Made by a program: the position numbers and the translations under genes. Under the pieces are notes generated by a model. That model saw only the letters and a program-made list of their open reading frames with translations. It was not told where the DNA came from and did no database searches. This document shows, piece after piece, positions 1 to 12,251 of a stretch of 64,000 nt of DNA. How positions within the stretch are numbered: position 1 is the first letter of the stretch; each line of letters opens with the position of its first letter. The stretch is taken from assembly GCA_007449985.2 (NCBI GenBank), contig VIIQ02000027.1, positions 212,554-276,553 on the forward strand. Direction: 5' to 3'. This stretch comes from Desmodesmus armatus (lineage: Eukaryota > Chlorophyta > Chlorophyceae > Sphaeropleales > Scenedesmaceae).

Positions 1-2874
1 CAGGTGGTAGTCCCTCAGGCCCCGCAGGTCCGCATTGCACCCGTCCACCTGGCACACGCCCTTGGCATGGTTGCGCCCGCTGCTCATGTAGCCCGGCATC
101 ATACCCATCATCCCAGGGCCCATCATGCCCCCCATCCCATCATGGCCATGCTTGGCACAAAGGCACCAGGCATGCCGCCCATGCCCATACCACCCATGCC
201 CATGCCGCCCATCTGAGCCATGTTCATCTGCGCCATACCCCCGCTCCAGCTGCCCATCTTGCCGGGGGAGTTGGGCACATCTGCACCGCTGGCGCTGCCG
301 TCAGCAGCTCCGGCAGGTGCAGCGGCGCCGCCGTTGGCGTACATCGCCGCGTACTGCTGCGCATCCATCTGGCCCGCCGCCGCCATGGCTGCTGGGTCGA
401 GCCCTGCTGCAGCCGCTGCTGCAGCAGCTGCTGCCGCCATGTCCGGTGCTGCCCCGCCTGCTCCTCCAAACATGCCGGACTCCAGGGGCCCCGTGAGGGC
501 TTTGCTGGTGGGGGTGGGCTGGCCTGACAGAGGGTCAAAGCTGCTGAGAGTGCCCTGGGGAGCTGCACTAGTGTTGTGGGCGGAGGACACGCCCTGCTCC
601 TGCTTGACCGCTGCACCGACATCAACCAGCAGCGCACTGCCGCCGCTCGCCCCGCCCGCGCCTGCCGCTGCGTCAGCGCTTGCCGGCCGTTGGCTGCCAG
701 TGGCTGCCTGCTGCTGCTGGGAGCCGTCCTTCGCAGCACCAGCGTCACCGCTGCCTGCCTGCTCGGTCCTGCTGGTGGGGTCGCCACCCCCTTGGCTTGA
801 CGGCCCCCGCCGATGGTCACCCTGCGTGGCTGCTGCCTGCAGCAGCGTGGCGACGGCACCCATGCCGCCCACGCCCTGGGGGTCTGAGGAGTCTATGAGC
901 TCCTTCACGCTGAGGGTTGGGGGGATGGGCACGATCTTGAGGCACGCGTCAAACACTGATGAGCGGGAGGGCTCGCTGAGCGTCCACTTCCACGCTGCCC
1001 TGAACAGCTCCTCCTCAGAAGCACCCTTGGTGTCCTGCATACACGAACACACGCATGCACGTGACCGTTGAGTGTGCACACCAGGCGTCAGAACAGCAAT
1101 TACACTATCTGTGTGTGTGGAATTGTCATTGCACTGCATTTGGAAAGCTTATGCTGGGTGGTCAACTGCTGATGAAGTGTCTGGAGAGCTCTGAACCATG
1201 ATGCAAGCCGTACTGGCTTCAAAGCAGCAGTCCATGCGCTATGTAGCAGCCTCACTGCAGCTTTGGGTAGCTGCCCTCACCTGCATGTGTGTGAGGATGC
1301 GCTTCAGTGTGTCAAAGCCAGCCCCTGCGAAATCCTTGGTGCCAGCCACTGTGCTGAACCTGCAAGGGTTGGTGGGAATGCCAGCGAGCGACGAGCGGCA
1401 ACTTGGTATAATTGACTCATCAAGCTACAGGACAGCATGCACATCAACACCACTGCTCACTGTAGTGTTGCTGGCAACTGCAGGCCCTGACAACTGCAGC
1501 ATGGATCAATCAGGTCACAACAAGTCGCTGCCTCGACCTTTTCGCTGCCATGCAAACATCACATGAGAGCACAGCACAGCACACAGCACGACAGCGCAGC
1601 GCGTGCCGCCCTCCTTACTTGTCATGGATGACAGTCAGGCAGCTGCTGGCCAGGTCTGACAGCTTGAATTGCAGGGCATGGCCCAGGATTGTGCTGGCAG
1701 TGTTGACTGACAGCGCCTCCCGCACAAAGCTGTTGGCTGCGGATGAGAGGCTGGGGACGTCCAGCCTGTTGGCTGCATCCATCACTGCCACTGCACTGGG
1801 GAAGGTCAGGTTGCACTGGCCAGAGTAGAAGAACTCGATGATGGCCTGCAGAGCATCGCTGTCAACGCCCCACACTGGGAGCTCCTCATTTGCGAGGTTG
1901 CCTGGGTGGCAGGAAAGACAGGGACGTGGGTCACATGCTTGGAAAATGAAGGGTTTGAGCAGGACGGCTGCTTCGCTTTTGCTGGATATATGTGTGTGCA
2001 TGGAGAATGGGGTCGACTGCTGCTGCTGATGTGGGGTGGGAAGACCCAGCTGCATCTGCCACATTTCAACTGCAGAGGTATGAACCACATCAAACCCAAT
2101 AAGCTGCTGCTGATGCCGGCTGACTGGTCTGCGTGCTGCGGTTCCAGGGGGTGCGCACCTTGTTCCAACATGTTGGCAAAGCGCTTGCTGCCAGCAGACA
2201 GGACCACTTGGTGGCACAGCAGCTTCCTGCCATCTGGCCCGATGACTGTGATATCTGAGAAAAGTGGCTTGTTGAAGTATTTGCTGAGCGAGGTTTGAAG
2301 CAGGCGCGTGTGGTCCACGAACAGGAAAGGCTGCAGCGCAGACGTAGCAGATGCAGGCATGAGGTCATGTGGCTGCTGCTGCGGCAATTTTTGTGCAGAA
2401 AGCCAGCCTCTTGGTGCAAGGAAAGATGCAGAAGTATACGTCTGGGGTCTGGGCACCCAGCGCACCGACGTCCTGGGTGCCTGTGTGCACTGCTGCAGTG
2501 GGTGTCTCCTGCACTGCTGTTGTACAAGTGGCTGGAACCCATGCTGCTGCCAGCGTGACCGCAAGCCCTCACGAACTCGAATAAGCCGCCCGTGACCAAA
2601 ACAATAAGGCTGGCCCAGAACGGCGCTGAGCATTTTGTCCTGCCTCCTGCCCGATGCATGAAGGACTGCAGGACGGGATCCGTGCCCGACGGGCTGGAGG
2701 GCACATCAATTCATGCATCTAATGTCGTTTATCCCTTTCGTTGTGAACCAACGTCAATAGCCCTTTCCTGAGGACTATCTGCTCTTTCGGCTCTCCCCAG
2801 CCCGCGCGCACTCAGCAGCACACCCCGCTCACCTTGACGTCTGTGGAAAGGTCCGTGTCTTCAAGTGACGCCAT
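1..2874 (-). CDS. BTB-BACK-SBP domain transcription factor, C-terminus cut by window edge
   Basis: Spliced model on the minus strand: exons 2833-2874 (ATG at 2874), 2159-2330, 1619-1901, 1281-1359 and from 1034 leftwards; all junctions are GT-AG and keep phase. Exons 2-3 encode a BTB/POZ domain (SDITV, CHQVVLSAGS, FFYSGQ). Exons 3-5 continue as a BACK-like helical region (FKLSDLASSCL, FRAAWKW, LSVKEL). A long Ala/Gly/Gln/Met-rich linker follows, and the last 90 bases encode the start of an SBP zinc finger (VCQVDGCNADL, then RDYH). BTB domains mediate dimerisation or Cullin-3 recruitment; SBP domains bind GTAC-core DNA in green-lineage nuclei. The linker and SBP part are separated by an apparent one-base frameshift in a C6 tract at 128-133, where one extra base would join them. 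The exon 2 start is inferred. BTB identity is firm; membership of the SBP piece in the same protein is very likely, not proven. Confidence 0.8.
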
Positions 2875-4580
2875 CTGGTGAGAGTGTGCTGGTTCTGCTG
2901 GGAGGGCAGCAGCTGCTGATGCTAGGTGGCGTGCATAGGAGAGGAAAACTGGGCGTCCAAGAGGATTGTTGTCGCGTGAGAATTGCAAATTGAATGGCGT
3001 CCTGCTTGGAGCACTACGTCCTTGTCCTGGACGGGTACTGCGTGTATAGAACCCTCATATGTCATAGGCTCAAGGCACATGTCGTGGGGGTTGCTTGGTT
3101 TTACTGAGCGTAACAGTGATTCTGAAGCCAACAGCACGTCGCAAGCCCCCTGCCAGAGGCCGAACCAAGCAGTTTGCAAACCTGCGGGGGGAGGGGGCCC
3201 CCATGTGGCCACAGTGAGGCTCAGGGAGGGAGGGTGTTTCGGCTGCCAACCAGTCCACGTACATTTTCAATGCCTACAGCCATACATCAGCAGCTTTCCT
3301 GCCACACAGGCACCCAACAGAGCCCAGCAAGTCCCATGCATGGCGCACATGTGTGTTGCCAGGTGCAAGCAACGCGCAGTGTGCCGCCAGCAAGGTGTTG
3401 GCAAAGCGTGTGTCATACAGGGCCATCTACTGCGCAAACGACGGTATGCATGTGTGGCAGAGCTGCAGAACTGCAACCTCCACAGGAGCCAGAAGATCCA
3501 ACATAAGGAGGTCTCCTTACCTGCCGCTGGGCAAGGCATTGGTGAAGCCGTATGAACCTGTATGCAGCTCTTGGACACTGTCCAATGTGTCCTCTGCTGC
3601 TGGGGTAAAACCAGTCTGCACAAGAGTGTGAATACACCACAGCACAGCTGCTTTGTGCTTGAAAGATGCTTACGCATGCATGAGTGCTTCGCTCAACTGC
3701 AGTATTCCAACCACTGTTGGTGTCTCAAAGTGGCATGGTCACAGCATGCATTAATCAGAAATGTGTTCTCCGCAGCTTGTTCAAACAGCAGATTCATACG
3801 CACTGTGCTTCAGTGCACAATGCAGAATGCCAAGGCTCGTTGCATTGTATTGGTAGTTCCAAGGCAACAAAACTACTACTATTGAGAGGAGGTCCACTGA
3901 ACTGAGGGCACGGTCCACTTGCGACCAGATGGGTGTAAGCTTGTCAGGCAAGGCCTGTGTAGTTACTGTGGCACATGTGGGGCATTTCGAAACAACAAAA
4001 CAGCCAGTAGTTGCACACAGCCAGCATCATCACCACAGTAGCATGAGCCCCCCAGGCCAGCATCACACACTGAGGGGATAGAAAGGCCCGGCAAGGCCTG
4101 CCGCCAGCAGTGGTGCACTGGCTGTGTGGGGCTCGTCCCTCCCGCATCACACGGTGCATCCCGTCACACATGCCCCACGAACAGACATGACAAGCCCGAA
4201 CGTTGAACGGCGGCCAATTCACCACCCAATGCCTCCTTATGACATGCAACTGTATGCTAAGATGCACGGACAAACAACAACAAGACCCAAGTGTAGGCAC
4301 GCTGCAGATATTGTACACCTTTCACACCACACGAGCGGCAAAAGTCGCTGCTGATCCGGTCAAGATGTTGAACCCACACAATGGAAAGCATACACAGCCC
4401 CTGCGACGCGGCAACACACCCCGAGTCCTGGGTGAGCTGCTCGGCCAGCAACTGTCCACCCCACCAGGCACATGCATTGCCTTCACACACACTGTGACTG
4501 TCACAGTGTCAGCACAGTGCTGAAAGGCAAGCAGCTGCAGCACCAGCTGCATGAGATCTACTGACAGCAACCGCCGGCTG
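2875..4580. other. Intergenic region, no supported gene
   Basis: This stretch lies between the start of the BTB-SBP gene and the stop codon of the D2HGDH gene, both on the minus strand. Only short, compositionally random open frames occur and none has recognisable motifs or a coherent exon chain. It should contain the promoter of the BTB-SBP gene and the 3' UTR of the dehydrogenase gene. Confidence 0.5.
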
Positions 4581-7500
4581 TCAGTAGCGCTCAACCTCTC
4601 CCAAGTGCCTGGCATCCGGCAGCACCTTGTAAGGGTTCAAGATCCTGTGCGGATCCAACAGCAGCTTCAGCCGCTGCATGAAATCTACAGCCTCGCCGCT
4701 CTTGCTGTACTGCAGCGCGGCCGCCTTCATAAGCCCTATACCATGCTCTGCACTGATACTGCCAGCCTGACGTGCAGTCCACTCATACACGAACGGTTCC
4801 AGCTGCTGTTCGAGCTCTTCGTTGTAACCGCTAGGGGATGAGACGTTGAGGTGGAGGTTGCCGTCGCCTACGTGGCCGTATCCGACGACCATGACGTCTG
4901 GGAAGTGCCGTACACGCTGCCGTACGGCCTCGACAAGCTCGTACATCTTGGGGGTGGGCATGCTGAGGTCGTACTTGTAGGTGGCACCTGCAGGGGGCGA
5001 AGTGAGGGACACACTTTTTCGGGTTTGAAGTTCACAATTCCACACGCTGAGCTGAGCATTGCATGATACACCCAGAACAGAAGCATGTGTGCAGTCAGAG
5101 GAGTGGAGTATGCAGACTGTAAAGAGGTGGGCAAGCTCAGGGCGCACTTTCCAAGGGTAGGCGGCAGCTGCAGATCCAGGCAAGCCATGCAATGGACCAG
5201 TGTGAGGAACTCTACTCTGAGTCGAGTCAACGCTGTAAATACACCCACAAGACTTCATTCTTCATTCAAACCCTCAAAGGATGCAAGAGAAAGGAGGATG
5301 CACGTGCTGAGGCACAACCACAGCAGCCTCTGCATCACCCACCTCTGCGCTGCAGAGCCTCAGTGACCCCCTCCCTGACCCTCCAGATGGCCGCTGCCTG
5401 CGCCTGACTGTCAGCAAGTGTCCCGTTGTCAACACTGCCCTCCTCCATCACGGCCTGGAGTCATGCATTGAATCAACAGCCAACAAGGTCAGCACACAAC
5501 TCAACACCAAGCCCCATGTCAAGTTTGTCGACAAGGTACCACGAAATGAGGGAGTCAGAGGCTCAGAGGTTTCCTTGCGTGTGTTTGTACCCAGCATATG
5601 CATGTTGTGGTGCATCATCCACCTCCAGGCAGGTCTTGCTCACTCTCTTACTCACTCCCTTACTCACTCCCTCACATCTCACTCACTCACTCACTCACTC
5701 AACCGTCACTTATCATTCACTTTTGAGCCTACTCAGTCACCCACCCACCTCCAGGAAGGTCTCCAACTTCTCCTTGTCATGCCTCTCATTGCTACCTTGC
5801 GTCTCAATAACCATGTACATAGGACCAGACCCCCCACTGCCTCCTCCTCCTGCTGTTCCTGCTGCATCTTGTGCTGGTGCTGCTGCTGCTGTGCCTGTGT
5901 GGCCTAAAGGGTTAGACACTCCTGGTAGCAAGGAGGTGGCTAGAGACAGCGAACCGGTGTCCAGAAACTCCACTGCAGAGAGGATCTCTCCTAGCTGCCG
6001 CTTGGCTGTTGCCAGCACCTGCTGTACTGCTGCAAAGCTGGGGCACTGAAGGAAAGCCACCTGGACAGAGGAGGGCTTTGGGGCACACTGGATTGCTACA
6101 GCTGTTACGACACCTGCAGTCATGCGGCAGTCAGCAAGCAGCACATACATGTGGGTTTCGTCAGTATGTGTGAACACTCTGTGAGTGTGGTGTGGTGTGG
6201 TGCAGAAAGCAGACAACAGGGCTACACCAAGAATGACCAAGGCACCCCTCAAAGCAATTGCAGCTGCTTGAGGCCGTACCCAGACCCCCCTTGGGCGCAG
6301 CTGCACATCAGCCACACATAACATCTAAAAACACATATCACAATTAACAGTCATGTGCAACCACCCACCCAGGCAGCCTTCAGAGCCTATGAAGAGCTGC
6401 TTGAGGTCGTAGCCTGTGTTGTCCTTGTGCAGCTGCGAAGCCAGAACAGTCACAAATAACACCCACACATAACAAACCACCAGCCACACATAACAACCCA
6501 CCCAGGCACCCTTCAGAGCCGATGAACAGCTGCTTGAGATCGTAGCCTGTGTTGTCCTTGCGCAGCTGCCTCAGCAGGTCCAGCACAGTGCCGTCAGGCA
6601 ACACCACCTCCAGCCCCAGCACAGTCCCGTGCAGCGACCCGTACCGCAACAGCCGCAGACCGCCTGCAGGGACACATCACAGCACAGCACAGCAATATCA
6701 CATCGCAACAGTTGGGGGACAGATACAGATCATTGCTGCTGAGCAGTGGGCGCATCTCTGTTGATGAGCAGAGAGATAAGCAGCTGGGCTTGCATGCGCA
6801 ACACAATTGCAACTTTGTGCACTGTTTGAAGCAGTGCACCTATGAGAATGTAAAGCATTATGCAGCCCAAAGCCTCAACAGCTTTGCTGGATTAGACGCT
6901 GCGCAGAAAACAACGCCATGCTGTGCTGTGCTGTGCTGTGCTGTGCTGTTCTGTGCTGTGCTGACCTGCGTTTGTGGACACGTTGCCACCAATCTGGCAG
7001 CTGCCCTTGCTGCCCAGGTCGAGTGGCATGGTGTAGCCGCGTTCTGACACATGCTCCTCCAGGTTCTGCAGGATGCAGCCGGCCTGTGCCACCAGCACAC
7101 CTGACACCTGCGGCACAAAACAGATTGCAGGGTGGTGGTGATGGTGGTGGTGGTGGTGGTGGTGGTGTGAAAGTGGGTGTGGAAGTGGTGTGTATTAGTG
7201 GTGGTAGTGTTCGACGTTGGGGCCGCAATCTGTGCACGGCACTGAATGGGGAGTGCCGACTGAGCAACTTTGCAGTAACTGACTAACCAACCAACCAATC
7301 AAACAACACACCAACCTCATCAAAGGAGATGATCTTGTTCAGGTTGCTGAGGTTCATGATGACTTCATCAAACACGGGAATACTGCCCCCCACTAGGCCT
7401 GTATTGCCTGACTGAGGTACCACAGCCAGCCGCCGCAGGGAGCAGTACGCCAGCAGCTGGGACACCTCATCTGTCTTGCTGGGCTTTAGGGCAAGCTTGC

Positions 7501-8141
7501 TGCTGCCTTGGTACTTGCCCATCCAGTCCCTGCATTGCCATGGCAGGAGGGTGTTCACACACCTCACATGTAAGCTGAGGGGGGGGGGGGGGTGCATGCA
7601 ATAGTGCTGGGGACGCTGGGGTGAGATTGACATGTTAAATTTGATGCATAGAATGGGCTGCTGAAGATGTTGCATGGATGCGGAACTACTGCAGATGCAT
7701 GCTGCTGTGCGGCGGATGTAACCGGTCAGCAGCAGCGACCCTCGTCCTGTCCACGCCCATTGCACACTGCACAGGTTATGAAGATTTATGAGTGGTCCAG
7801 AACACCAGTCAGCCAAGTAGATCATGTCCACCACAGGATGCATCATCACAGCTGCAAGCCTGGTGCTCAGTTGCTGGGGCACAGTGACACACAAGCAATA
7901 CAATGGCACCCAACCTGTTCATGGGCTCTAGTGCTGCAGCATCCTCAACAACTCCTCTGCCACCGAGCACATTCTTGAAGAATTCTACATCGTCCTCATT
8001 GTGTACACTGTACGCAGGGTCTCTGCTGACACTGCTGTGCAGTAGGTGCCAATGCTGCAGGATCCCGGTGGAGGGTCTGAGGTGCTGGAACAAAGCTTGA
8101 CCAAGACCAGATGTAGTGGTTGCAGCCAAAGCGCGGAGCAT
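4581..8141 (-). CDS. D2HGDH: D-2-hydroxyglutarate dehydrogenase, mitochondrial FAD enzyme
   Basis: Seven exons: 7915-8141, 7316-7529, 6966-7107, 6502-6663, 5749-6113, 5343-5454 and 4581-4987. Together they give 1629 nt, exactly 543 codons (542 aa), with GT-AG junctions in phase. The N-terminus (ATG at 8141) is a Ser/Thr/Arg-containing presequence typical of mitochondrial targeting. The FAD-binding PCMH-type domain shows [38 protein letters not shown] and [17 protein letters not shown]. The C-terminal cap has [23 protein letters not shown] and [12 protein letters not shown]. These match the D2HGDH branch rather than glycolate or D-lactate dehydrogenases. The enzyme oxidises D-2-hydroxyglutarate to 2-oxoglutarate and passes electrons to the ETF pathway. 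A Gly/Ala-rich insert of about 30 residues in exon 5 is unusual. A partial copy of exon 4 lies in the following intron. Confidence 0.95.
5640..5706. repeat. CTCA/CTTA microsatellite in D2HGDH intron
   Basis: Imperfect tetranucleotide repeat (CTCA on plus, TGAG on the gene strand) starting about 45 nt after the exon 5 donor. A similar GTGA repeat follows a donor in two of the MED27 copies further right. Confidence 0.85.
6369..6565 (-). repeat. Tandem duplication of the 3' part of D2HGDH exon 4
   Basis: The last 64 nt of exon 4 (6502-6565) recur at 6369-6432 with few changes, preceded by an AG acceptor (CTTCGCAG) and followed by the same G|GTGGGT donor. The spacer between them also resembles intron sequence. 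If the second copy were spliced in after exon 4, phase would shift and a TGA would appear within about 18 codons. It is therefore either a dead remnant or a poison exon. The normal exon 4 to exon 5 join keeps the conserved frame. Confidence 0.85.
6917..6963. repeat. TGCTG/TGTGC pentanucleotide repeat in D2HGDH intron
   Basis: Tandem 5-bp repeat on the plus strand immediately downstream (gene strand) of the exon 3 donor. No coding role is seen. Confidence 0.8.
7134..7167. repeat. GGT/TGG trinucleotide repeat in D2HGDH intron
   Basis: Run of GGT units on the plus strand within the intron between exons 2 and 3. Simple-sequence repeat only. Confidence 0.85.
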
Positions 8142-8911
8142 TGCGCGAGTGCACTGATGCTAGTGAGTGCAGTGATCTGCAGTGTGCTGATGTCACTTCT
8201 AAGTCGTTCGAACAGGACAGGGACAAAATCCACTTTGCTGTGAGCATTTTTGAAAACTTTGACGGCCACGTTTCATCGCCTTCGCACACCACAATTCAAA
8301 TCTGTGAAGATCACACAGATCCAAAAGTCTGCTCACCCCTCAGGCACCAGGTGTATGAGAAGCAACAATACGCCAGCAAAAAATGCTTGTGGGGCGCACA
8401 TGGACCCTGGCACTATGTCAACCTGCTAGCCAGCTCATGTGATGCTGTACACAATGATGCTGCAAGCTGTAGGAGCAGACTGTAGAGCATATAGAGGGCC
8501 AACAGCCACAACCTTGCTCGTCCATCGCATACACCAACACCTCTGGCGCAAGCAGCAAAGATACCATGCAGCCTGACACAGCATGCTGGCGCTTGCCCCA
8601 AGCAGACTCCCCACACGGCTGCTGCGCGGTGCCTGGCAGCGGTTAGCAGCTGCTAGAACTGCATAGCACAAGAATAGATCCGTAACAAACCCCTGATGTC
8701 CGGTCCCTGACGCAAGGAGGCAAGCAAGGCATAGCTGCCTGCATCACGCCTTGCCTTGCCGCACGCACAGCAGCATTGCACCCAGTACTTGCCTCAAACC
8801 AAGTCCCAACCCCACCCACACCCTCAACCCTGCACTACTACGGACTTGTACAGCTGCACATGCACAGGCAGTCCCAACAAACTGCCTGCACAACACACTC
8901 TCAAATGCCGC
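8142..8911. other. Intergenic region between D2HGDH and the EDPR-motif gene
   Basis: About 0.8 kb between the D2HGDH start codon and the stop codon of the next minus-strand gene. No coherent exon or RNA gene was found. It should hold the D2HGDH promoter and the 3' UTR of the upstream gene; no clear TATA box was seen. Confidence 0.5.
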
Positions 8912-11900
8912 TCACACACTCCCCCAACTACTACCGCTGCTGCTGCTGCTCCTGCTCCCACTGCTGCCACTGCCTGGTAGCCGTAACAAGCTCCGCAGGT
9001 GCTTCAGAGCTGCTAGACTCTTCCAGGTCCCCACCGCCTCTTCCCTCGGCACAGGGAACAGCTTTGCCACATCCTCCCAAGGCATCATCTTCACCCGTGG
9101 GATCTGATCCCCGCTGCCATACCCAATCATGACCTGGTTGCTTTCGGGAATCAGCTCCAGGGACATGGGGAAGGAGACATGCTCCCAGACGGGGTTGCGC
9201 GGGTGTTTGCTGTTGATGATGGGCATGGGCTTGGAGCGCGCGTAGATCCGAAAGGGAGGGTGCGCCTGCAGGGCATTGGGGTGGGGTGAGTGTGGGTAAA
9301 AGGGGTGTGGACATGTTTGCAGGTTTGAGGCCGACATGAGGCCCAAGTAAGACACAAACTTAGTTCTTGGGCAAAGCTGTACATGGGGAAGGCAGTGGGC
9401 GGCAGGCAGCAAGAGTCAAGGTGTGGCTGCAACACCACCGCTCGTTTGACTGGCTGATCGGCACAAAGCATGACAAGACAGCGCTGCCAGGATACATTCA
9501 CCAAGAGCGCCCTGTAGCAAGCGCCCCTCAGGTGTGCGGCTGACATGTTGAGGGCACTTCAGCACAGCCTGAGTAACAACAGGGCCAACAACTCACCTGC
9601 ATTTTGTAGAAGTAGTTTTGGTATGCACGGTTGGACTCTGCATGCACCACCCCCATGTAAAAGTCCCTGGGCTCCCCGCTGAATGTGCTGGGCACAAACA
9701 CAGCCTGCAGGACATACGACGCACACATGCTGCTGTCGAGATTGGCGGCCGCCACAGCATATGGTGGCAAGTGAAGCGGACACACCAAAGTGACTTTGCC
9801 GATATCCATGATGAGTTGCTGGCCTATGTGGTTGCATGGATCGTGTGAAACATCCACCAACAGGGTTGGAGAGGCAACTTTTACGCTGACAGATATGCTG
9901 CGGAGCCTGGTTTTCCACCAGCAGCTGCTGCCACCCTGCCTTGCTGCAGGGTTGACCCCCCCACCCCAGCAACGAACTATGGTGTCAGCCATGCATGCGA
10001 TGCTGCACACAGCTAGCCCCCCCCCCTCAGAAGGTACCCTACGTTGGTCCAAAACCTCTCCTAGACAGAAAAGGACGGGGGCGAAAACCCTGGTGAGCAA
10101 CCAGCAAGGGACCAACCTGGGTGTTGCCACGCGGCTTGCTTGTCAAGTTCCTGAACACCCTGCTGTGTGTCTCAAACAGCTTGACACATGTCCCGTTTGA
10201 CATCGGCTGGATCACGACATGTGGGTCAAATTGCTGCAGGGCAAGCAGTGTCACACATAACACACAGTGAGAAGACCACTCGATGGGATGACAGGTGCGC
10301 AAGGGGGTAAGCAGGCACGCGCATATCAGCTGGCATGTGTGCCAAGCAAGGAGGGCAGCTTGACTGCATGAACCATATACATGCCTCACACTGCTGGTTG
10401 AATGACCTGTGACCAGCTCATGCTGCATTGACAGCAGAACCCTCTCCCAAAAATAGGCCAAAGCTCAAGGGCCTGCCAGCGTTGTGACGACTGCTGCTCA
10501 ACAGCTTTGACTGACACACAACTGTCCCACTACAAACCCCACACCGTCACACACCTGCGAGAACAGCAGCTTGCCCTTGTATATGAATGGGTTCCAGTTC
10601 TTCTCCTTGACTAAATCACCAGGCTTCAATTCCTCCCCAGAAAGGTACTGCAACCGAATGATACCCTTGCTCCAAGGGTCATTTGGGTCCGGCTGTGGGC
10701 CATAGGGCTGCAACTGGATCAACCAAGGCTGGAAGGCCCAGGGGCCCTCACATGCTGTCTGCTCGGGTAAAACCCCATTGACGTCCTTGGGCCAGGGTTT
10801 ACTGCCAAACATCATGAACAGACCCTTGCCGGGCCAGACAATCAGGCGGGGGTCTTCCGGGCCTGTGCAAGCGGGCAGAAACAGCAGGCGTGTGTGTGTG
10901 TGGGGGGGGGGGGGCAAGGGGTTTGAACGAGGGACGAAGCGATGTGTGCAGTTGCAAGGTACCACAAGAGGACGGGCCTGTGGGTCACACCCCAGCAGGT
11001 CAACTGCTGCTGCTACTGCTGCCATCAAGCAACACACAGCTGGAGCACGCCCACATTCTGGTGCTGACTGTTTGTTGCTTGCTTTCCACCTCAACCATGT
11101 CATGCTTTCAGCCTCATGCCTACCTTCTCCTTCAAAGCCCAAGCTCCATTCACACTCCTTCCAGCTGCGAGGGTCGTAGTCTTCGCACGCTACTGGCTGC
11201 AGCGTGTGACTATCAACTGAGCACACTGCCAATTTGCTGCTCCACCAACTGATGTACTCCTGGTCTGCAGGCAGGGCAGGAGAGCAGGAAGGATGCAGCG
11301 CAGAAGCAGTCAACAAACAACATCAGCCACAGATACCACTGCCGCAGCATGAACAAGGTGCAGGAGGCAAGAGCCATTGCTGCTTGCAGCCTCTTGGCTA
11401 GTTTGGGCGACATGCTGGTGACTTCAGCACCTTCAGCAGCTAAGCCAGCTGCTGACTGTGTAGGAAAGATTGAAACACATCGCAGAACGCTACGTGATGT
11501 GCAATCCTACGCAGACTGCTTCATTGCCACGTCACACCACCTCCATGCAGGACTAGTTGCTGCAAAGAGGTGCATGTGGCATGTCCACTGCTGCATCCTG
11601 TGCTGGCCACAGCACTAGCATACTCCAAGTGTAGTGTTGGTGACCCCAGCCAGGTCTTCTGCTAAGCTGTGCTTCTTCCCCCCGCCTCCCCCCCCCCCCC
11701 CCCTGCCCCCCTGTTGTGCTGTCACTGCTAGTCCTATCAGCTGCTGGAGCGGCTGCATGCATGAAGGGTGCCTGCCCTGCTTCTATTAACAACATCCACA
11801 TGCACCCTGTCCACCATGATGGTCTGCCTCTGACCCACCCACTATGCTAACCACCCCACACACCTTTCTTGTCTGATAGTGGGTATCCCTCCAGGTCTGA

Positions 11901-12251
11901 CCGCAACGTCTTGTAAAAGTGCATCTTGCGCACTGCCAGCACAAACTTGCTGCCAAACCGAACGATAGCCACGTTGCCGTGGTAGTAACCTATGTGGAAG
12001 TTGACTTTCATGGGCTTGCCACGGACAGCTACAACCCCCAGTGATGGGTGCTTGTAGTTTGGGTCTGCTTTGTGGAAGTCCAGCACAATGTCAGCTGATC
12101 TGTCGCGCATCCACAACGGCTGATCACCCAGGACAGCTGTGGAGAGCTGCTTGACGTCTGCTGTAACTGTATACGCCAGTAGAGCAAGTGCAAGCACCAC
12201 CAGCGCTGGCCGCTGCTCCTGTCGCTGCTGGTGGTAGCACAGCAGCTGCAT
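8912..12251 (-). CDS. Putative secretory-pathway glycosyltransferase/glycosidase-like protein with EDPR and NWNPF motifs
   Basis: Minus-strand exons 11864-12251 (ATG 12251), 11124-11264, 10555-10862, 10117-10233, about 9900 to 9597, and 8912-9265. All junctions close in phase except the fifth exon's acceptor, which is unresolved. The N-terminus has a hydrophobic stretch (ALVVLALALLAYTV, about residues 16-30) after a basic/Gln-rich tail, as in a signal anchor or signal peptide. Later motifs are GPEDPRLIVWPGKG, EKNWNPFIYKGKLLFSQ and a repeated-strand pattern. EDPR plus KNW-PF occurs in propeller-type carbohydrate-active proteins (the GH130-like and fungal beta-1,2-mannosyltransferase type), but I cannot fix the family by eye. 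The C-terminus ends in a Gly/Ser tract. Likely a Golgi or secreted carbohydrate enzyme; the substrate is unknown. Confidence 0.6.

Noticed and set aside
220..1071. Long plus-strand open frame rich in Ala and Pro
   Set aside because: It is the antisense shadow of the Ala/Gly/Gln-rich linker of the BTB-SBP gene; no motifs and no splice context.
1165..1200. Second hammerhead core (CTGATGA)
   Set aside because: No GAAA at the required place after the putative stem II, and no cleavage triplet with a pairing stem I.
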